Source: Sphaerolaimus hirsutus
Lineage: Eukaryota > Nematoda > Chromadorea > Monhysterida > Sphaerolaimidae
Assembly: GCA_964036195.1 (NCBI GenBank)
Contig: OZ038453.1
Coordinates: 6,525,469 to 6,589,468 of the forward strand
DNA: 64,000 nucleotides
Direction: 5' to 3'
Below, piece by piece: positions 31,701 to 41,463 of the stretch (the stretch's first letter is position 1; each line of letters begins with the position of its first letter). Under the pieces are notes generated by a model that searched no databases, was not told where the DNA came from, and saw only the letters and a list, made by a program, of their open reading frames with translations. A program made the position numbers and the translations under genes.

Positions 31701-33234
31701 TTATTGAATTGAAGTTAACCGGTTTTTTGACTTGCAAAAAGTAATCTTCGACCATTTGCACCATTTGAATGGTGGACAAATTTTTCACTTTTCCTAAGTT
31801 AGAAAAATTGGCCATAGCAAATCTGTCATAGCGTTGATCGTCATATTTGGCCCATAGTTTTGTCGCCACAATGCGATCAACTGTCAGTCTGTCAAAATTT
31901 ACAGACTCGCGCAATTCTCGCGGAAATTTGGCAAGCAAACGTAGGTAAAATTCCAGAAAAGACTCGTTTCGGCTCATTGCCGCGGAATCCCATTCCGCCA
32001 TCGAGTATACTTTTTTGACATCTTTAAAGATGGCGCCCAAATCGGTTAGGACTTTTTCATAGTTCAATAAATCTTCGGGAATGCATAATGTCGTTAGTAC
32101 ACGGTGGGCATCCCCGGTCAATTTTGTGGACAATACCTCAACCCAAAACTGTTGCAATAGGCTAGGATCTGCGACGGACAGTGCCGCCATTTGTGCGGCG
32201 CGTCGCCATTCGGTAAAAGAGATTAAGTCCAGCTTATTAGAGAAAATCGGAATTTTGTCCATCAAATTCGGTTTTGCCATCATCCAGTAATTCAATAAAT
32301 CAACTTTTGCGGTGTGTGCAACAGCGCCGGGTAATTTCGTTAAGTCTTTCACTAACCAAGGGTCTTTGTTTTTCGCAGGTTCAGTCAGGATGACAGGATT
32401 TTGCGCATTTGTAGTCCTGCCTTGTTCTGTTTCAGCGGCCGGGGCGTGTTCGAGCGTCACTGGCTTTTGTGCATTTGTAGCCGAATCCTGTTTTGTTTTG
32501 ACCGCTGTAGTCTGCTTGAATGTCGCATCCGGTTCGAGCGCGGTCTGCAAGTTGTTGTTGTTGGCTTGTTGTAGTGCTGCAAATCTCACTAGCAAATCGT
32601 CATAGGCATTTTGTAAAGATTCAGATGAATTTTCGGGAACATGAAAATTATTTCCCTCAGCTGGGGTTTGCACGCGATAGCCCTTGAACGTTGAATTAAA
32701 TTGATTTATTTCCCTGGACCAATCGACACCGTGTTTAATCGCTGTGTCATAAAACCATTGTGTCAAACGATCATTTTTCAATACCATCAAATTTTGCACA
32801 GGTGAATATTGCAAATCCACGTGTTTCACCGTGTTGACTGTAACCGGTGAATTTTGACGCATGTACCTGCACGCGGCAATTACGTCGATTCCCTGAGGCG
32901 GCGGTTCCTGAAATCCCACCTCATTGCCCGAGAATGAGTCGGGCTGAGTAGCCGACATGCTGCTGCGTGAACTCGCCGACAAACGCGAATTCAAAATTAC
33001 GCGGTCGCGCATTGGGCGCACCGCTAAAGAATCGGGTAGAGAGTAGTGAGCCACCGGAAAATAAGGCTCCTGAACGCGACGCTTATCCTGTGCATCGCGT
33101 AACGCCTGATCTTGAAAGCGCCGCACCAATTCCGGGTGTACGCGATCAGGCGGTAACGCGTTCACGGGATGAGAACGCGTGTGGGGACGCGGTGGCCGCG
33201 CCGTAGCATCTGATTCATTAGAATGAATGCTCAT
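28756..33234 (-). CDS. gag-pol: Gypsy gag-pol polyprotein up to an in-frame stop
   Basis: The open frame codes about 1492 aa from the ATG at 33234 (an alternative ATG is at 33273). Gag comes first. Near residue 540 is a zinc-knuckle-like stretch, CSRPNHVGHRVSDC, with Pro where the second Cys should be. The aspartic protease has LLDTGCNRTIL near 779. Reverse transcriptase has the AYIDDI catalytic box near 1288, and RNase H begins with ETDASALGLG near 1443 and ELESLC near 1488. Gag and Pol are one frame with no frameshift. The TGA at 28756-28758 falls at a usually tryptophan position of the family, so a recent nonsense change is the simplest reading. Confidence 0.94.
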   Translation of the reverse strand: MSIHSNESDATARPPRPHTRSHPVNALPPDRVHPELVRRFQDQALRDAQDKRRVQEPYFPVAHYSLPDSLAVRPMRDRVILNSRLSASSRSSMSATQPDSFSGNEVGFQEPPPQGIDVIAACRYMRQNSPVTVNTVKHVDLQYSPVQNLMVLKNDRLTQWFYDTAIKHGVDWSREINQFNSTFKGYRVQTPAEGNNFHVPENSSESLQNAYDDLLVRFAALQQANNNNLQTALEPDATFKQTTAVKTKQDSATNAQKPVTLEHAPAAETEQGRTTNAQNPVILTEPAKNKDPWLVKDLTKLPGAVAHTAKVDLLNYWMMAKPNLMDKIPIFSNKLDLISFTEWRRAAQMAALSVADPSLLQQFWVEVLSTKLTGDAHRVLTTLCIPEDLLNYEKVLTDLGAIFKDVKKVYSMAEWDSAAMSRNESFLEFYLRLLAKFPRELRESVNFDRLTVDRIVATKLWAKYDDQRYDRFAMANFSNLGKVKNLSTIQMVQMVEDYFLQVKKPVNFNSISPRTQNVAPRQSTRFNINKIMADNATNPWCSRPNHVGHRVSDCRVTQREQQMGATVDPKLLAPKSQGYGQVQRFGPPHTSDATLPKQITAKIAHTGFSDETEENNEDFDADNGISATNENPWGVYCDEFRHRLAASFNSDPSGFPDWQRNFWMKLFTHYPPQVTPRLGWQNSSTTFFPPTPLMFHEHALKTDDFRSCDTCSTDFDCPSSNKYDTCQLYGDNYVINNDQHTTALTCVGENQQLCIRIEKSTGPQIFAEMKIENVPCKGLLDTGCNRTILPLHLLQDIAQKSGLDIDKHIRPTKIEVHMLNGKSSQGSMYEIPLYIEHISPIDKVLRKVLVVCLVNYDSTAMNDILVGTDIMSFLKLSWLIPLALDKLTEVVPTENETAQAQFDRLQTKFTNLLTENVQLKKDIYVPANGYVCVPLKIPQKPQHVANLMWKNSALFISAADRLSEPDTGLQMYNTRVDISPNSGYFLTLFNPTSSPVNLKEGDIVAQINVYPRTQFFTPAENGHLLNSPECAANFGAEYTGGQTCAGAILLPQPPKDEFTQEVSPPELTIAERVTFILANLPSANRIILDANEQKQFEDLIAEFHDIFSCHDYDVGCTPLVSHAILTDPNHPPIKQASRYEPPVKREFIHKSIQLMLKEGIIEHSDGPWTSPITIAPKGDADYRFCVDFKRINLITKIDSYPLPRIGEILSEFAGRKIFTAIDIRHGYYNVPLADEDSREKTSFVCSLGQYRYTRMPFGTVNAGATFQRMVNLMLVNLNENLARAWVRAYIDDILCCSDTVAQHLIHLRRLFSRLCWANLRMQPRKCNIFTSTLKYLGHQITAEGISPTPSRVTAMTDLPKVHTKQELRRFLGKCVYYSHFIPNFSRLAAPLYSILKGRVPKMGATPFEWTEEMLDAWNSLKFCLATPPVLIHPIRDGRPYYLETDASALGLGAVLSQYGDDKKSHPISYISKRLTHPHNTFSAAELESLCIA

Positions 33235-33365
33235 AGCGAAAGAAATGATTAGCTGGTAATACACAGGTAGCATGTAGTTAGAGCAGCTAGCAAACACGTC
33301 GAATAGCCGAAAAACCTGCGTGCCTGCCGCTGGGACACTCGGAGAGCAAAGTTGCACAATCCAAG

Positions 33366-33383
33366 TCCCCAGCACGTCCACCA
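33366..33383 (-). promoter_or_regulatory. Candidate primer-binding site
   Basis: In element sense TGGTGGACGTGCTGGGG starts three bases after the 5' LTR. Beginning with TGG (complement of tRNA CCA) and the spacing suit a tRNA primer; which tRNA is not determined. Confidence 0.6.
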
Positions 33384-33386
33384 CAA

Positions 33387-33535
33387 TGATGGAAGTGTTG
33401 CCAAATGAAGCGACGGCAAGTTGATTCGTAAGTTTATGACAATGTCTCGACCTCGAATAGTGCCCAAGTGGCTATATTTAAACAATCACAAGAGGAAAAA
33501 GATATCGCACATTTCACGGATCCACCAATCTCACA
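33387..33535 (-). repeat. 5' LTR of the gypsy element
   Basis: 149 bp, identical to 25245-25393. It would contain the promoter. The 4 bases outside (33536-33539, GGAG) match those at 25241-25244. Confidence 0.97.
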
Positions 33536-33759
33536 GGAGGGAAAAGTATTTTACTCATGTTTACTCATGAGTAAGAGTAAAAAAGTTTTACTTTACGTTT
33601 TCTGTACTCAAGGTACTGTTATATATTGTCAAGGTTATATTGTCAATTTTCTGCACTCACGTTTACGTATACTTTCAAAAAAGTTTGGTACTTTTAACAA
33701 CTCTGGAACTGGCATCAAACAGAGCTCTGGGAGTGGTCCCAAAGGTGTATCAAATAGCA

Positions 33760-34237
33760 TCAAACACTGCTGTGCACCTCCACAGCACTATCATAAGCAT
33801 CTTCACTTCCATCAATGCTGACCCTTGCTTGAAGTGGTGCAGCTGCATGTCCATCCTGTCTACCAGCCAGATCACCTTCAGCTAGCTCGGCATCTGGCTC
33901 TGCGTGTCACAATGTGTTTGAGTTTTGGGTATTGGATATGAACGCAGACTTGCAACAAAGCTAATATGAGAAAATGTGTTAGATACCATATTTCTACTAA
34001 TAGAACGGCATACCTGAATAGAACAATTTTTCATTTGTTCCATTTCTCTGGTGCTTTCAAATCACCATCAAACAAAAAAGGCAAAAAAATACCAATCCAA
34101 CCTGCAATGGAACCAAAAAAGCCAGAGTCACTCATTGGGTGGTTGCAATATTTTGTAGAAGGCGATTTGGCACACATCCAACACCTTTTGCTCCAATTCC
34201 TCAGACGGATCACACTGGCTTTGTTCTCTTGAGCCAA
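33760..34237 (-). pseudogene. Fragmentary gene, two candidate exons
   Basis: Minus-strand exon 34237-34185 (17 codons plus 2 nt) has a TTTTCAG acceptor and AAG/GTGTTG donor and reads LAQENKASVIRLRNWSK. A second frame, 33899-33760, follows an acceptor-like ACGCAG, reads acidic sequence (AELAEGDLAGRQDGHAAA) and ends TGA. Their phases do not join directly, so an exon is missing or they are unrelated. The hAT-like element ending at 33705 inserted just beyond. No family recognised. Confidence 0.33.
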
Positions 34238-34886
34238 CTGAAAACATTGCAGGTAGGTTTATCAAAATGATTGAATAAGCTTGGAGGACTTGTTGCTATA
34301 TTAAATTTTGAGGCATTTGGAGTTGCTAGTGAAGTGTGGATACCCATGTGTAAAACTGAAACTTCATTGGATGGATGTCATACTTTTGATATGTTTAGTT
34401 GATTTTATCCATTCATATCTACTTAAGCCAAATTAAACTAGGTACTTTGTTTCTTTGGATCAGTTCCAAATTTTCATTGCAGATTTGATATACCTATGTA
34501 CTTATGGATATGCACTCAATTATGGCCCATATTCCATTTGGAAAAGCATACTGCACCAACAAGCACTCATATGAAAAAAATTATTCCATCATTGTGATTA
34601 GCCATTTAGATTGACATTCACCATTTTGGGCACATTTTTGACACTCTTTTGAATTAGTCAGCATACGAAATCAGCCAGTATCTAATTGAATGTCACAACA
34701 CTTTGTGAAGTGTCTAGGTCAGGATGACTGGTGTTTTCTTTTCTTTGCCATATACCATGTGACACTTCACATATCTATATTTATTCTTGCTCCAGACCCA
34801 TTTTGAAAAAAGCTGATGTTAATATCTAAAAAATCCTTTTTGATCAAACAGTTTAAAAAAAAAATTCAACATGGTGCCAGTTTCAG

Positions 34887-35264
34887 ACCCTGATAAGTGT
34901 AAAGAAAGGTGTCAAATGTCATGTAAAATGTCATGCAAAGTGTCAATTATCATGATGAATGTAAAGTAGAGTGTCAATTGTCATGCAAATTGCCAAATGT
35001 CACGTGTAAATTGTGTATCCAAATCCTATTTTTGTATCAACACCTTATGTTTTTGTATACAGATCTTATGTTTGTGATTAATAATTGGATACAAAAAAAC
35101 CCAAGATCAAAGCCAATTGACACTTTACTTTACATTTATCATGACAACTGGCACTTTACTTTACATTTGGCAGGACATTTGACACATTGCATGACAGTTG
35201 ACACTTTACTGTACATTTGACATGTCAATTTACTTTACACTTTTGTGGGGTCTGTGACCGCCCC
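34887..35264. repeat. TGTCAATTGTCATG-word element
   Basis: Ends CAGACCCTGATAAGTGTAAA and TTTTGTGGGGTCTGTGACCG are inverted relatives. The body repeats GTCAATTGTCATGCAAA in both orientations. Confidence 0.6.
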
Positions 35265-35508
35265 GTGGTGCCAACCCCTTCACCAAACCAACCTGCTCAC
35301 GAAAAGGTCTGGTAGCCCTAATATCCCTCCTGGTTTTCACCCATACACCAAGTGCAACCATGGGCACCAAAAAGCCCACACATGCAGCTGAAATTATTAG
35401 GCCAGACTTTGCCAGGCAGTAAGTGACAATAAATCCCAGAATGATACAAATTGATAGGATGATTGCAAGTGATATTGGCGAATAGGGTGATAGGTTGCCT
35501 CTGGCCAT
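35230..35508 (-). CDS. Candidate exon with two membrane helices
   Basis: From the ATG at 35508 (MARGNLSPYSPIS) a frame of about 92 codons contains two hydrophobic segments, SLAIILSICIILGFIVTYCL and LIISAACVGFLVPMVALGVW, followed by a basic stretch (KTRRDIRATRPFREQ). The end runs into the repeat at 34887-35264, so the true exon probably stops at a donor near 35250. The topology suggests a small membrane protein. It is divergent from the candidate at 35606. Family unknown. Confidence 0.45.
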   Translation of the reverse strand: MARGNLSPYSPISLAIILSICIILGFIVTYCLAKSGLIISAACVGFLVPMVALGVWVKTRRDIRATRPFREQVGLVKGLAPRGGHRPHKSVK

Positions 35509-35605
35509 TTTTGTGATGTATTTGATTGTTTGGGTTTTTTTGTTGCTGTGGATGAAAGCAGGGTATGGTGATTGCATTTATGACTAGTGATTTCAAAGTG
35601 CCATT

Positions 35606-35772
35606 ATGCAGGCATATGGTGCCAAAGCCACAGCAAGAACTACTTACAATGGCAAATGGTATCATTATGAGGTGGTGGTGTCCATGTGTGGCACTTTTTG
35701 TGTGGCGATTGGTGCTATATTTCTATGGCACTCATTACAAGATGTCTGGTTCTTGTGTTTGCTGCTAGTGGA
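35606..35772 (+). CDS. Candidate membrane-protein exon
   Basis: Either an ATG at 35606 or an acceptor TATGCAG (exon from 35612) opens a frame AYGAKATARTTYNGKWYHYE, then two hydrophobic segments around MCGTFCVAIGAIFLW and VWFLCLLLV. It ends where a MITE begins. The frame looks like protein rather than repeat. Family unknown. Confidence 0.4.
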
Positions 35773-35873
35773 TACTGTATTGTATTACCTCGAATTACTC
35801 CCCCCCCCGCCTCGAAATACCCCCTTAATTTTTGCTGGTGAAATAATAAGGGGTATTTCGAGATAATACGGTA
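35773..35873. repeat. TACCGTATT-type MITE
   Basis: Left ATTACCTCGAATTACTCCC and right TATTTCGAGATAATACGGTA are inverted relatives; about 100 bp. Confidence 0.75.
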
Positions 35874-36283
35874 TTTACCAACAAAGACCCAGTGTGAACA
35901 ACAGTCTAAATAAATTTCCACCATCAACCCAATATTTATTATGGATATTTTTGTTATTTTATACTTCTCTCATGCTCAATGTTTGTTTGCAGAGAGCTCA
36001 GAAAACTAAATCAGATTCAAAATTAGGCTCAAACTCAAATCTAACTTTTACTTAGCGGCGGCCTTTTATACCTCCAATGTACCTGCTACTCCTACCGCTG
36101 ATTTCAATCTTTATCAGTTGTGCATTCGATATTGTTTACAAAAGTGCTGGTAAATACCCACGAGAGCTAGTGATCTTATCAGAAGCTACTGATGAGTCAC
36201 CAAAAAATGTCCAAGTCGCCGAATTTCCATGAATTTGCCTATGAAGGGTGTTCAGACAATATAAATTTCTGTGGTATAACTGG

Positions 36284-36474
36284 TGATGTAAAAGCGCCAT
36301 GGCGCTGGCGCTGGCGCTTGGCGCTAGCGCCAAAGCGAGAAGTGCCATGGCGCTTTTGGCGCTTGGCGCTATCTTGCTGTGGCGCCATTGGTGCTTGGCG
36401 CCAATTTCGAGGTGGGGGGTATTTCGAGGAAATTAGGGGTATTTCAAGAGAGTTAAATTTGAGGAAATACGGTA
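36284..36474. repeat. Truncated GCGCCA hAT-like end joined to a MITE half
   Basis: GGTGATGTAAAAGCGCCATGG starts a block of GCGCTTGGCGC words that ends abruptly at about 36402. A right half of a TACCGTATT MITE follows, ending GAGGAAATACGGTA. Confidence 0.6.
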
Positions 36475-36682
36475 ATCATATATAATGAGAACATTAACCT
36501 AATGCTATTCAATGTGAAAAGCACTGCATTAGCTCGGTTACATACAGCATGTATGAGCAGCAAAAATTTTGGCACTGGCGCTTGGCGTGCGCCGTGGTCT
36601 AGAAAAGCGACATGGCACTTGGCGCTGTTTTGATGTGGCACCATTGGCGCTTGCATTAACAGCTTGGAAGGCTACAAAACAC

Positions 36683-36849
36683 TAGTGATGTAAATAGCGC
36701 CAGGACTCTTGCGCCAAGCGCCAAAAGCGCCATGGCGCTTTTGGCGCCAATTTTCTCTGGCACCATTGGCGCTTGGCGCTTTGTTTCAAAAGTGATTAAA
36801 AAATGCCATGGCACTAGGCGCCAAAGTGTTGGCGCTTTTTCCATCACTA
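36683..36849. mobile_element. hAT-like GCGCCA mini-element
   Basis: Ends TAGTGATGTAAATAGCGCC and GGCGCTTTTTCCATCACTA are clear, but the 8-bp flanks differ (CAAAACAC, GTCTAGAG). It may be a recombined or rearranged copy. A further degenerate block lies just upstream at 36572-36655. Confidence 0.65.
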
Positions 36850-37319
36850 GTCTAGAGTAGACGCTATTTTCAAGAACTATTTAAGTGAATAACCCTTTCA
36901 CTGTGGCGGCCGGTCTACGTGAGGTGACGTGTCAATTACATCATAAACACGTAGCGGCGTGACGCCCACAAAACAAACTTAAGATTGTTCAGTTTTATCA
37001 GTTCTCCGTTTTGACAATGTGGCAAATACTGACAAAACCAAAGCAAAACCAAAAAAGGAAGAAATGGAATGTCACCTTTGGAATCTTTGCACCGTGGTGA
37101 CATGGCAGAAAAAACAGGAGTAGGTTTATTTACATTGTTTCTCGTGGATATGGGTACTCTAAATTTAGAATGATACAGAAATATTTGAGTTTGAGAAAAA
37201 TTATAATAACTTATTTTGTATTTTTTGTCCATTTCCACTTTTGAAATAAGGGCTTATTCAACTTTGTTGAAAAGCCTACATATTGAACCCCCGCAAAGAC
37301 CACTTTCCCTACACCTGGT
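36850..37319. other. Intergenic DNA, nothing recognised
   Basis: No exon with supported splice sites. Ordinary AT-rich sequence with one GC-richer patch at 36900-36970. Confidence 0.4.
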
Positions 37320-37509
37320 GGCAGTCCCAAGCCCTGTAAAGTGTTAAGTAAAGTGTTAAATGTAAAGTCAAATGCAAAGTAAACTGTCAATTGTCATGCA
37401 AAGTTCAGTAATAAAATATTTCTTTTTTTGTTTTGATTGACACTTTACTTTGCATTTGACTTAACATCTGACACTTTACTTTACACTTTACAGGGCTTGG
37501 GACTGCCCC
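37320..37509. repeat. GGCAGTCCCAAGCC-type element, compact copy
   Basis: Near-perfect inverted ends GGCAGTCCCAAGCCCTGTAA and TTACAGGGCTTGGGACTGCC. AAAGTCAAATGCAAAG words lie between. About 190 bp. Confidence 0.85.
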
Positions 37510-37959
37510 TTGTAGTCATTAGCTTTATCAGAAGCTTTTCAGTTATAAATCCATCCATTTATCAATCCCACCAGCGATTTATTTGTCATCTAATATTTGA
37601 ATGTTTTACAGGGTCAAAATCATGACAAACCCTACTTTGCAGCTGGGTTGGTTTTGATCCATCATAAACATTCCATTTTGAACCCATCAATTTTTATAAG
37701 CTGCAGATGTCCCAGCCAGGGTACCCCCCCCCCCAAATTGGCCAGCTATATATCTATCCCACAGGCTGTCTATATCCATCTCACAGACAATTTTTTCCGC
37801 TACTCTCCACTGAACCTCCCCCCCCCCCCGCCCAATTTTTGTCCAAAATCACTGCATAAGTAATGATTGTTTGCTCATTTCCACCTTCAAAATTATCACT
37901 CCATGTGCCTTATTGGCTATATGTGCCTGTATGCTTTTTATTTATATTTCCCCCTTTTT

Positions 37960-38052
37960 TAACGACGCCATGGCGCTTTTCAAGGGCATGGTGCCAAGCG
38001 CCAATGGCGCCACAGCATGGAAGCGCCAAGCGCCTTTTACATCACTACTTCT
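37960..38052. repeat. GCGCCA mini-element remnant
   Basis: GCGCCATGGCGC-type words end in GCGCCTTTTACATCACTA. The left end is lost. Confidence 0.55.
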
Positions 38053-38188
38053 GAGCGTTGAAAAAGCCTGAAGCACCGTCCATCCCCCCATAAAAATTTT
38101 TTTCAGGTGGCTATCAGTGGGAAGGAGCATTTTGCTTAATACATGCTAAATATTCCCAAAAGTGACAAAATTCTGCAAACCCTGAGCA

Positions 38189-38332
38189 GGGGGCAGTCCC
38201 AAGCCCTGTAAAGTGTAAATTAAAACCTCAATTGTCATGCAAAATTAAAAAAACAACATTTTTTTGTTTTGATTGACATTTTACATGACATTCAACACAC
38301 CTTTACACTTTACAGGGCGCGGGACTGCCGCC
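38189..38332. repeat. GGCAGTCCCAAGCC-type element, compact copy
   Basis: GGCAGTCCCAAGCCCTGTAA at the left is mirrored by TTACAGGGCGCGGGACTGCC at the right. A GC-rich patch of unknown nature follows at 38333-38395. Confidence 0.8.
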
Positions 38333-38395
38333 AGCCGGGCCGGCCGCTCTGGAAACCCGTTGCCTTTCCGAGCGGGGTAACGCGTTGTTCATATA

Positions 38396-38560
38396 GGGCC
38401 CACACACGCTAGTTGACATCGACACAAAATGTCAACTGGTGCCGATCCCGATTCGAAGCTTGCTGACGAGTAGACGAATGAAGTTTGAATGCAAGCTTTT
38501 GAATTGGGAACGGAACCAGTTGACATTTGGTGTCGATGTCAACTAGCGTGCGTGGGGCCA
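38396..38560. repeat. Palindromic MITE
   Basis: GGGCCCACACACGCTAGTTG and its inverted copy at 38535-38560 enclose about 100 bp. GTTGACATCGACAC is mirrored inside. Confidence 0.75.
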
Positions 38561-39152
38561 TGGGGCCAGTTTTGTACCAGTTTTCAGCAAAATGTGATGA
38601 TAAATCCACTTCTAAGGTGAATAGATCCACTTTATTAGTGGACTACTTCCTACGGGTTTTTTTCTATTCAACTGCACGTTGAGCTTCCAGGATGTTTAAT
38701 CTATGTTGAGAGCAGAGGCGGGAAACTTGACACTTTATTACCAACATTTGGAACTTTACGATAGACAGCAAGCAAGACCATTGGAAATGCATCATTCTCA
38801 GATAACTGGAAATTAACTTAAAATGAGATTTTCTGGAAATAAACTTTTAGTAGCTACCGCCTGTATTTACACAAAAAGCAGGCGTCAACAAGAAAAAAAA
38901 CAGATCATTTATTTTTCTGCCTTTAGCCTTGACTACAATCGGAAACTTAATGCAAACAATTGTGATGGACACAATTTTTTATCAATTGCACGTTTCGTCT
39001 AGGCGGCCCCAATTTTAGGCGGGCTTTTTGAAACTCAAACGGACAAAGATTTTTTCTAAAAAAAACAAACAAACAAACATAATCAATGAAAATTTTGCCG
39101 ATACAATGCCCAGCTAATACGCTACAACGTGCTTTTGAAGTGTGAAACACAC

Positions 39153-39662
39153 CAGGGGTATCTTGAATTTTGACCCTCCGAGTGGTTGGATAGATAGCTG
39201 AGCGGCCTTCGGGATAGATAGATGGCTGGAAAAAATTGCGGGGGGGGTTGGGGGGTTAGATATATAGGCTATTTCAGGGTGTAGAAGGAAGAAAAGGGGG
39301 AAAAATCGCTAAAAGTAGGAGTAAAACAGCTCAAAATGGGTATACAAGAGCATATAGTTCTAAAAATAGCTGAAAATAGGTAAATAGGAACAACAACTAG
39401 TATTTTGGAGGTGAAAATCTATAAAAAGGAATGAAAAATAGCGATTTTGAGCGAAAATTGGGGTATAGTTTCTCAAAAATCGCTCCAGATAGGTAGATAG
39501 CTGAGCAATTTGGGGGGGGGGTGTTAAGGGGAGAGTAGCCAAAATTTTGCCTCCGGGATAGATAGATAGCTGAGCGGCCTACGGGATAGAGAGATAGCTG
39601 GGCGGTTTGGTGGGGGGTAACCCCCCTCCCAACCCCCCCCCCCCCCGCATTCGAGACCCCTG
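39153..39662. mobile_element. hAT-like element (GATAGCTGAGCGG word)
   Basis: Ends CAGGGGTATCTTGAATTTTG and CATTCGAGACCCCTG are flanked by perfect AAACACAC duplications (39145-39152, 39663-39670). Both ends repeat GGGATAGATAGATAGCTGAG. The middle is the core shared with 6350, 24852 and 42992. Confidence 0.93.
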
Positions 39663-39831
39663 AAACACACCATTCAATGTGTTAGCCATTTGTTATAATC
39701 TCATTTACCACTGTTCAATGTACTGTTTCACTTCTAGTCACGAACATTCAAGAAAACGTTGTATGAATCAACAGTTGACATAAAAATGTACTTTTTGGCA
39801 GGGATCACCACTCATCATGTTATCTCATGAC

Positions 39832-40091
39832 TAGTGATGTGAAAAGCGCCAGGACTTTGGCGCCAAGCGCCAAAAGCGCCATGGCGACCCCTAACGCCAA
39901 GCGCCAATGGCGCCAAGCGCCAGCGCCAGGCGTTTTGTTCCTAGCGCCAGACAAAAGAAGCGCCAAGCGTCAAAAGCGCCAGGGCACTTTTCATGGGCAT
40001 GGCGCCACAGCAATATAGCGCCAAGCGCCATGGCGCTTTTTGCTTTGGCGCTAGCGCCAGGCGCCAACACCATGGCGCTTTTACATCACTA
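39832..40091. mobile_element. hAT-like GCGCCA mini-element
   Basis: Ends TAGTGATGTGAAAAGCGCC and GGCGCTTTTACATCACTA with perfect CTCATGAC duplications (39824-39831, 40092-40099). The whole 260 bp is GCGCCAAGCGCC words. Confidence 0.95.
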
Positions 40092-40146
40092 CTCATGACT
40101 ACACAGCAATGGTATGTACATAGTAAATAAATATGACAACATGTAG

Positions 40147-40726
40147 TGGCAGTCTCGCACACTGTAAGGTGTCAAATGTCATGCAAACTGCCAAATAATG
40201 AAAATAAACAATATTTTTAAAAAATGAAACATTACTGAACTTTGACATTATACCATGCATTTGACAAATGTGCACAACGTTTGACACGGGGATGGTCCGG
40301 CCGTAAAGTAAACCCGGCCGTAAAGCAGAGGGTGCTACTTTAGGCTGGGCATCATTACGGCAGAGTTGTTTAAAGTACTGAACTTTTTTCAAAGTAAACG
40401 TAAACATAAAGTATATTATTTTTAGTCACACCTGAATACAGAAAACGTAAAGTAAAAATTTTCTACTTTTACGCTGTGTAAAAGGTGAGTAAACGTAAAT
40501 ATCTGTAAATACTCGTTTTATGTACTCGCGTATTTTTCAAAAAGTACGCGAGTAACTGAGTACCGGTATTTTTTCGGGAGGAAACGTAAACGTATTTACG
40601 CAGCACTCGAGTATACGTATTTATCGAGTAAACGTAAATACGGTTGTACAACTATGCATTACGGCCGGATTTACTTTACGGCCGAGATCTCGCCGTTTGA
40701 CACTGTGTAGGGAGCGCGACCGCCCA
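40147..40726. repeat. GGCAGTC-type element hosting nested insertions
   Basis: Ends GGCAGTCTCGCACACTGTAA and GTAGGGAGCGCGACCGCCC are related inverted repeats. Inside is a GGCCGTAAAGTAAA palindrome that is itself split by the element at 40361. Confidence 0.6.
40361..40656. mobile_element. hAT-like element (CGTAAA word)
   Basis: Ends CAGAGTTGTTTAAAGTAC and TTGTACAACTATG with perfect CATTACGG duplications (40353-40360, 40657-40664). GTAAACGTAAA words throughout. Confidence 0.93.
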
Positions 40727-41090
40727 TGTTCCATGCCAATGTACATATATTTACTTCTCCTCTTTTTATTGTTAACTTTTGCATGTTCAAAAACAAATAA
40801 TTTGATTTAAAATACGATTTTTATTGCTTTTTGTAGATATGGCAGTTGTAAAACAATTTAATCTCTTCTTTTTACCAAACCACATTTTCCACACAATCAT
40901 ATAATTTATTGATTCAAAGACTCAAAAAACTCTTTCGAAGGGAATGATAAAAACAGGTAATATGAATGGTGTTTCAGTTTATGATAAATACAGATAAATA
41001 TCTAACCTCAGCAACAAAATAGACATACATAAATAAACTATGCAAATGCCTGAGTGATAAAAAGGACTGCAACAATATCGCCTTTAGATA

Positions 41091-41463
41091 TACCGTATTA
41101 CCTTGGAATACCCCCATGAGGGTTTATTATTTCGCCAGCAAAATTTGAGGGGGGGGTAATTCGAGGGGGTTATTATTTCGTCGGAAATTTTCGTAAGGAT
41201 CGTAGTAAACGGTAGGCATTTACGTACCCAAAACAGGTAATAAATGTGTCCAAACAGGATATATTTGGACATAAAAACGTAGATAGCTAAACAAACTAGT
41301 CTTATATGTAGCTGCAGCCTGCAATTCTAATTAGCAGTAATAAATACATCATGTACATTGCAAACATGATGCACATCATTCCGGAGGGGGTATTTCCAGG
41401 GGGGTATTATTTCCCCAGCCCATTTTGTGGGGGGGGGGGGGATTAATTCGAGGTAATACGGTA
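41091..41463. repeat. TACCGTATT-type MITE with unique centre
   Basis: Begins TACCGTATTACCTTGGAATA and ends AATTCGAGGTAATACGGTA. GGGGGTAATTCGAG words flank a centre of about 200 bp. Confidence 0.85.

Larger units (their letters stand above)
25245..33535 (-). mobile_element. Ty3/gypsy LTR retrotransposon with an extra spliced gene
   Basis: This is an 8.29-kb element on the minus strand. Its two 149-bp LTRs are identical and it is flanked by the 4-bp duplication GGAG. Order in element sense: 5' LTR, primer-binding site, gag-pol, a five-exon gene, polypurine tract, 3' LTR. The pol domain order is protease, reverse transcriptase, RNase H, integrase, which defines Ty3/gypsy. Identical LTRs mean a very recent insertion. 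A single in-frame stop in the RNase H domain is the only damage seen. Confidence 0.96.
24852..33705. mobile_element. hAT-like element (GTATACGT word) split by a retrotransposon
   Basis: Left end CATAGTTGTTAAAACG (24852) and right end CTTTTAACAACTCTG (33705) are flanked by perfect GAACTGGC duplications (24844-24851, 33706-33713). Without the inserted retrotransposon it is about 560 bp. It carries the shared core at about 25050-25244. Confidence 0.9.
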
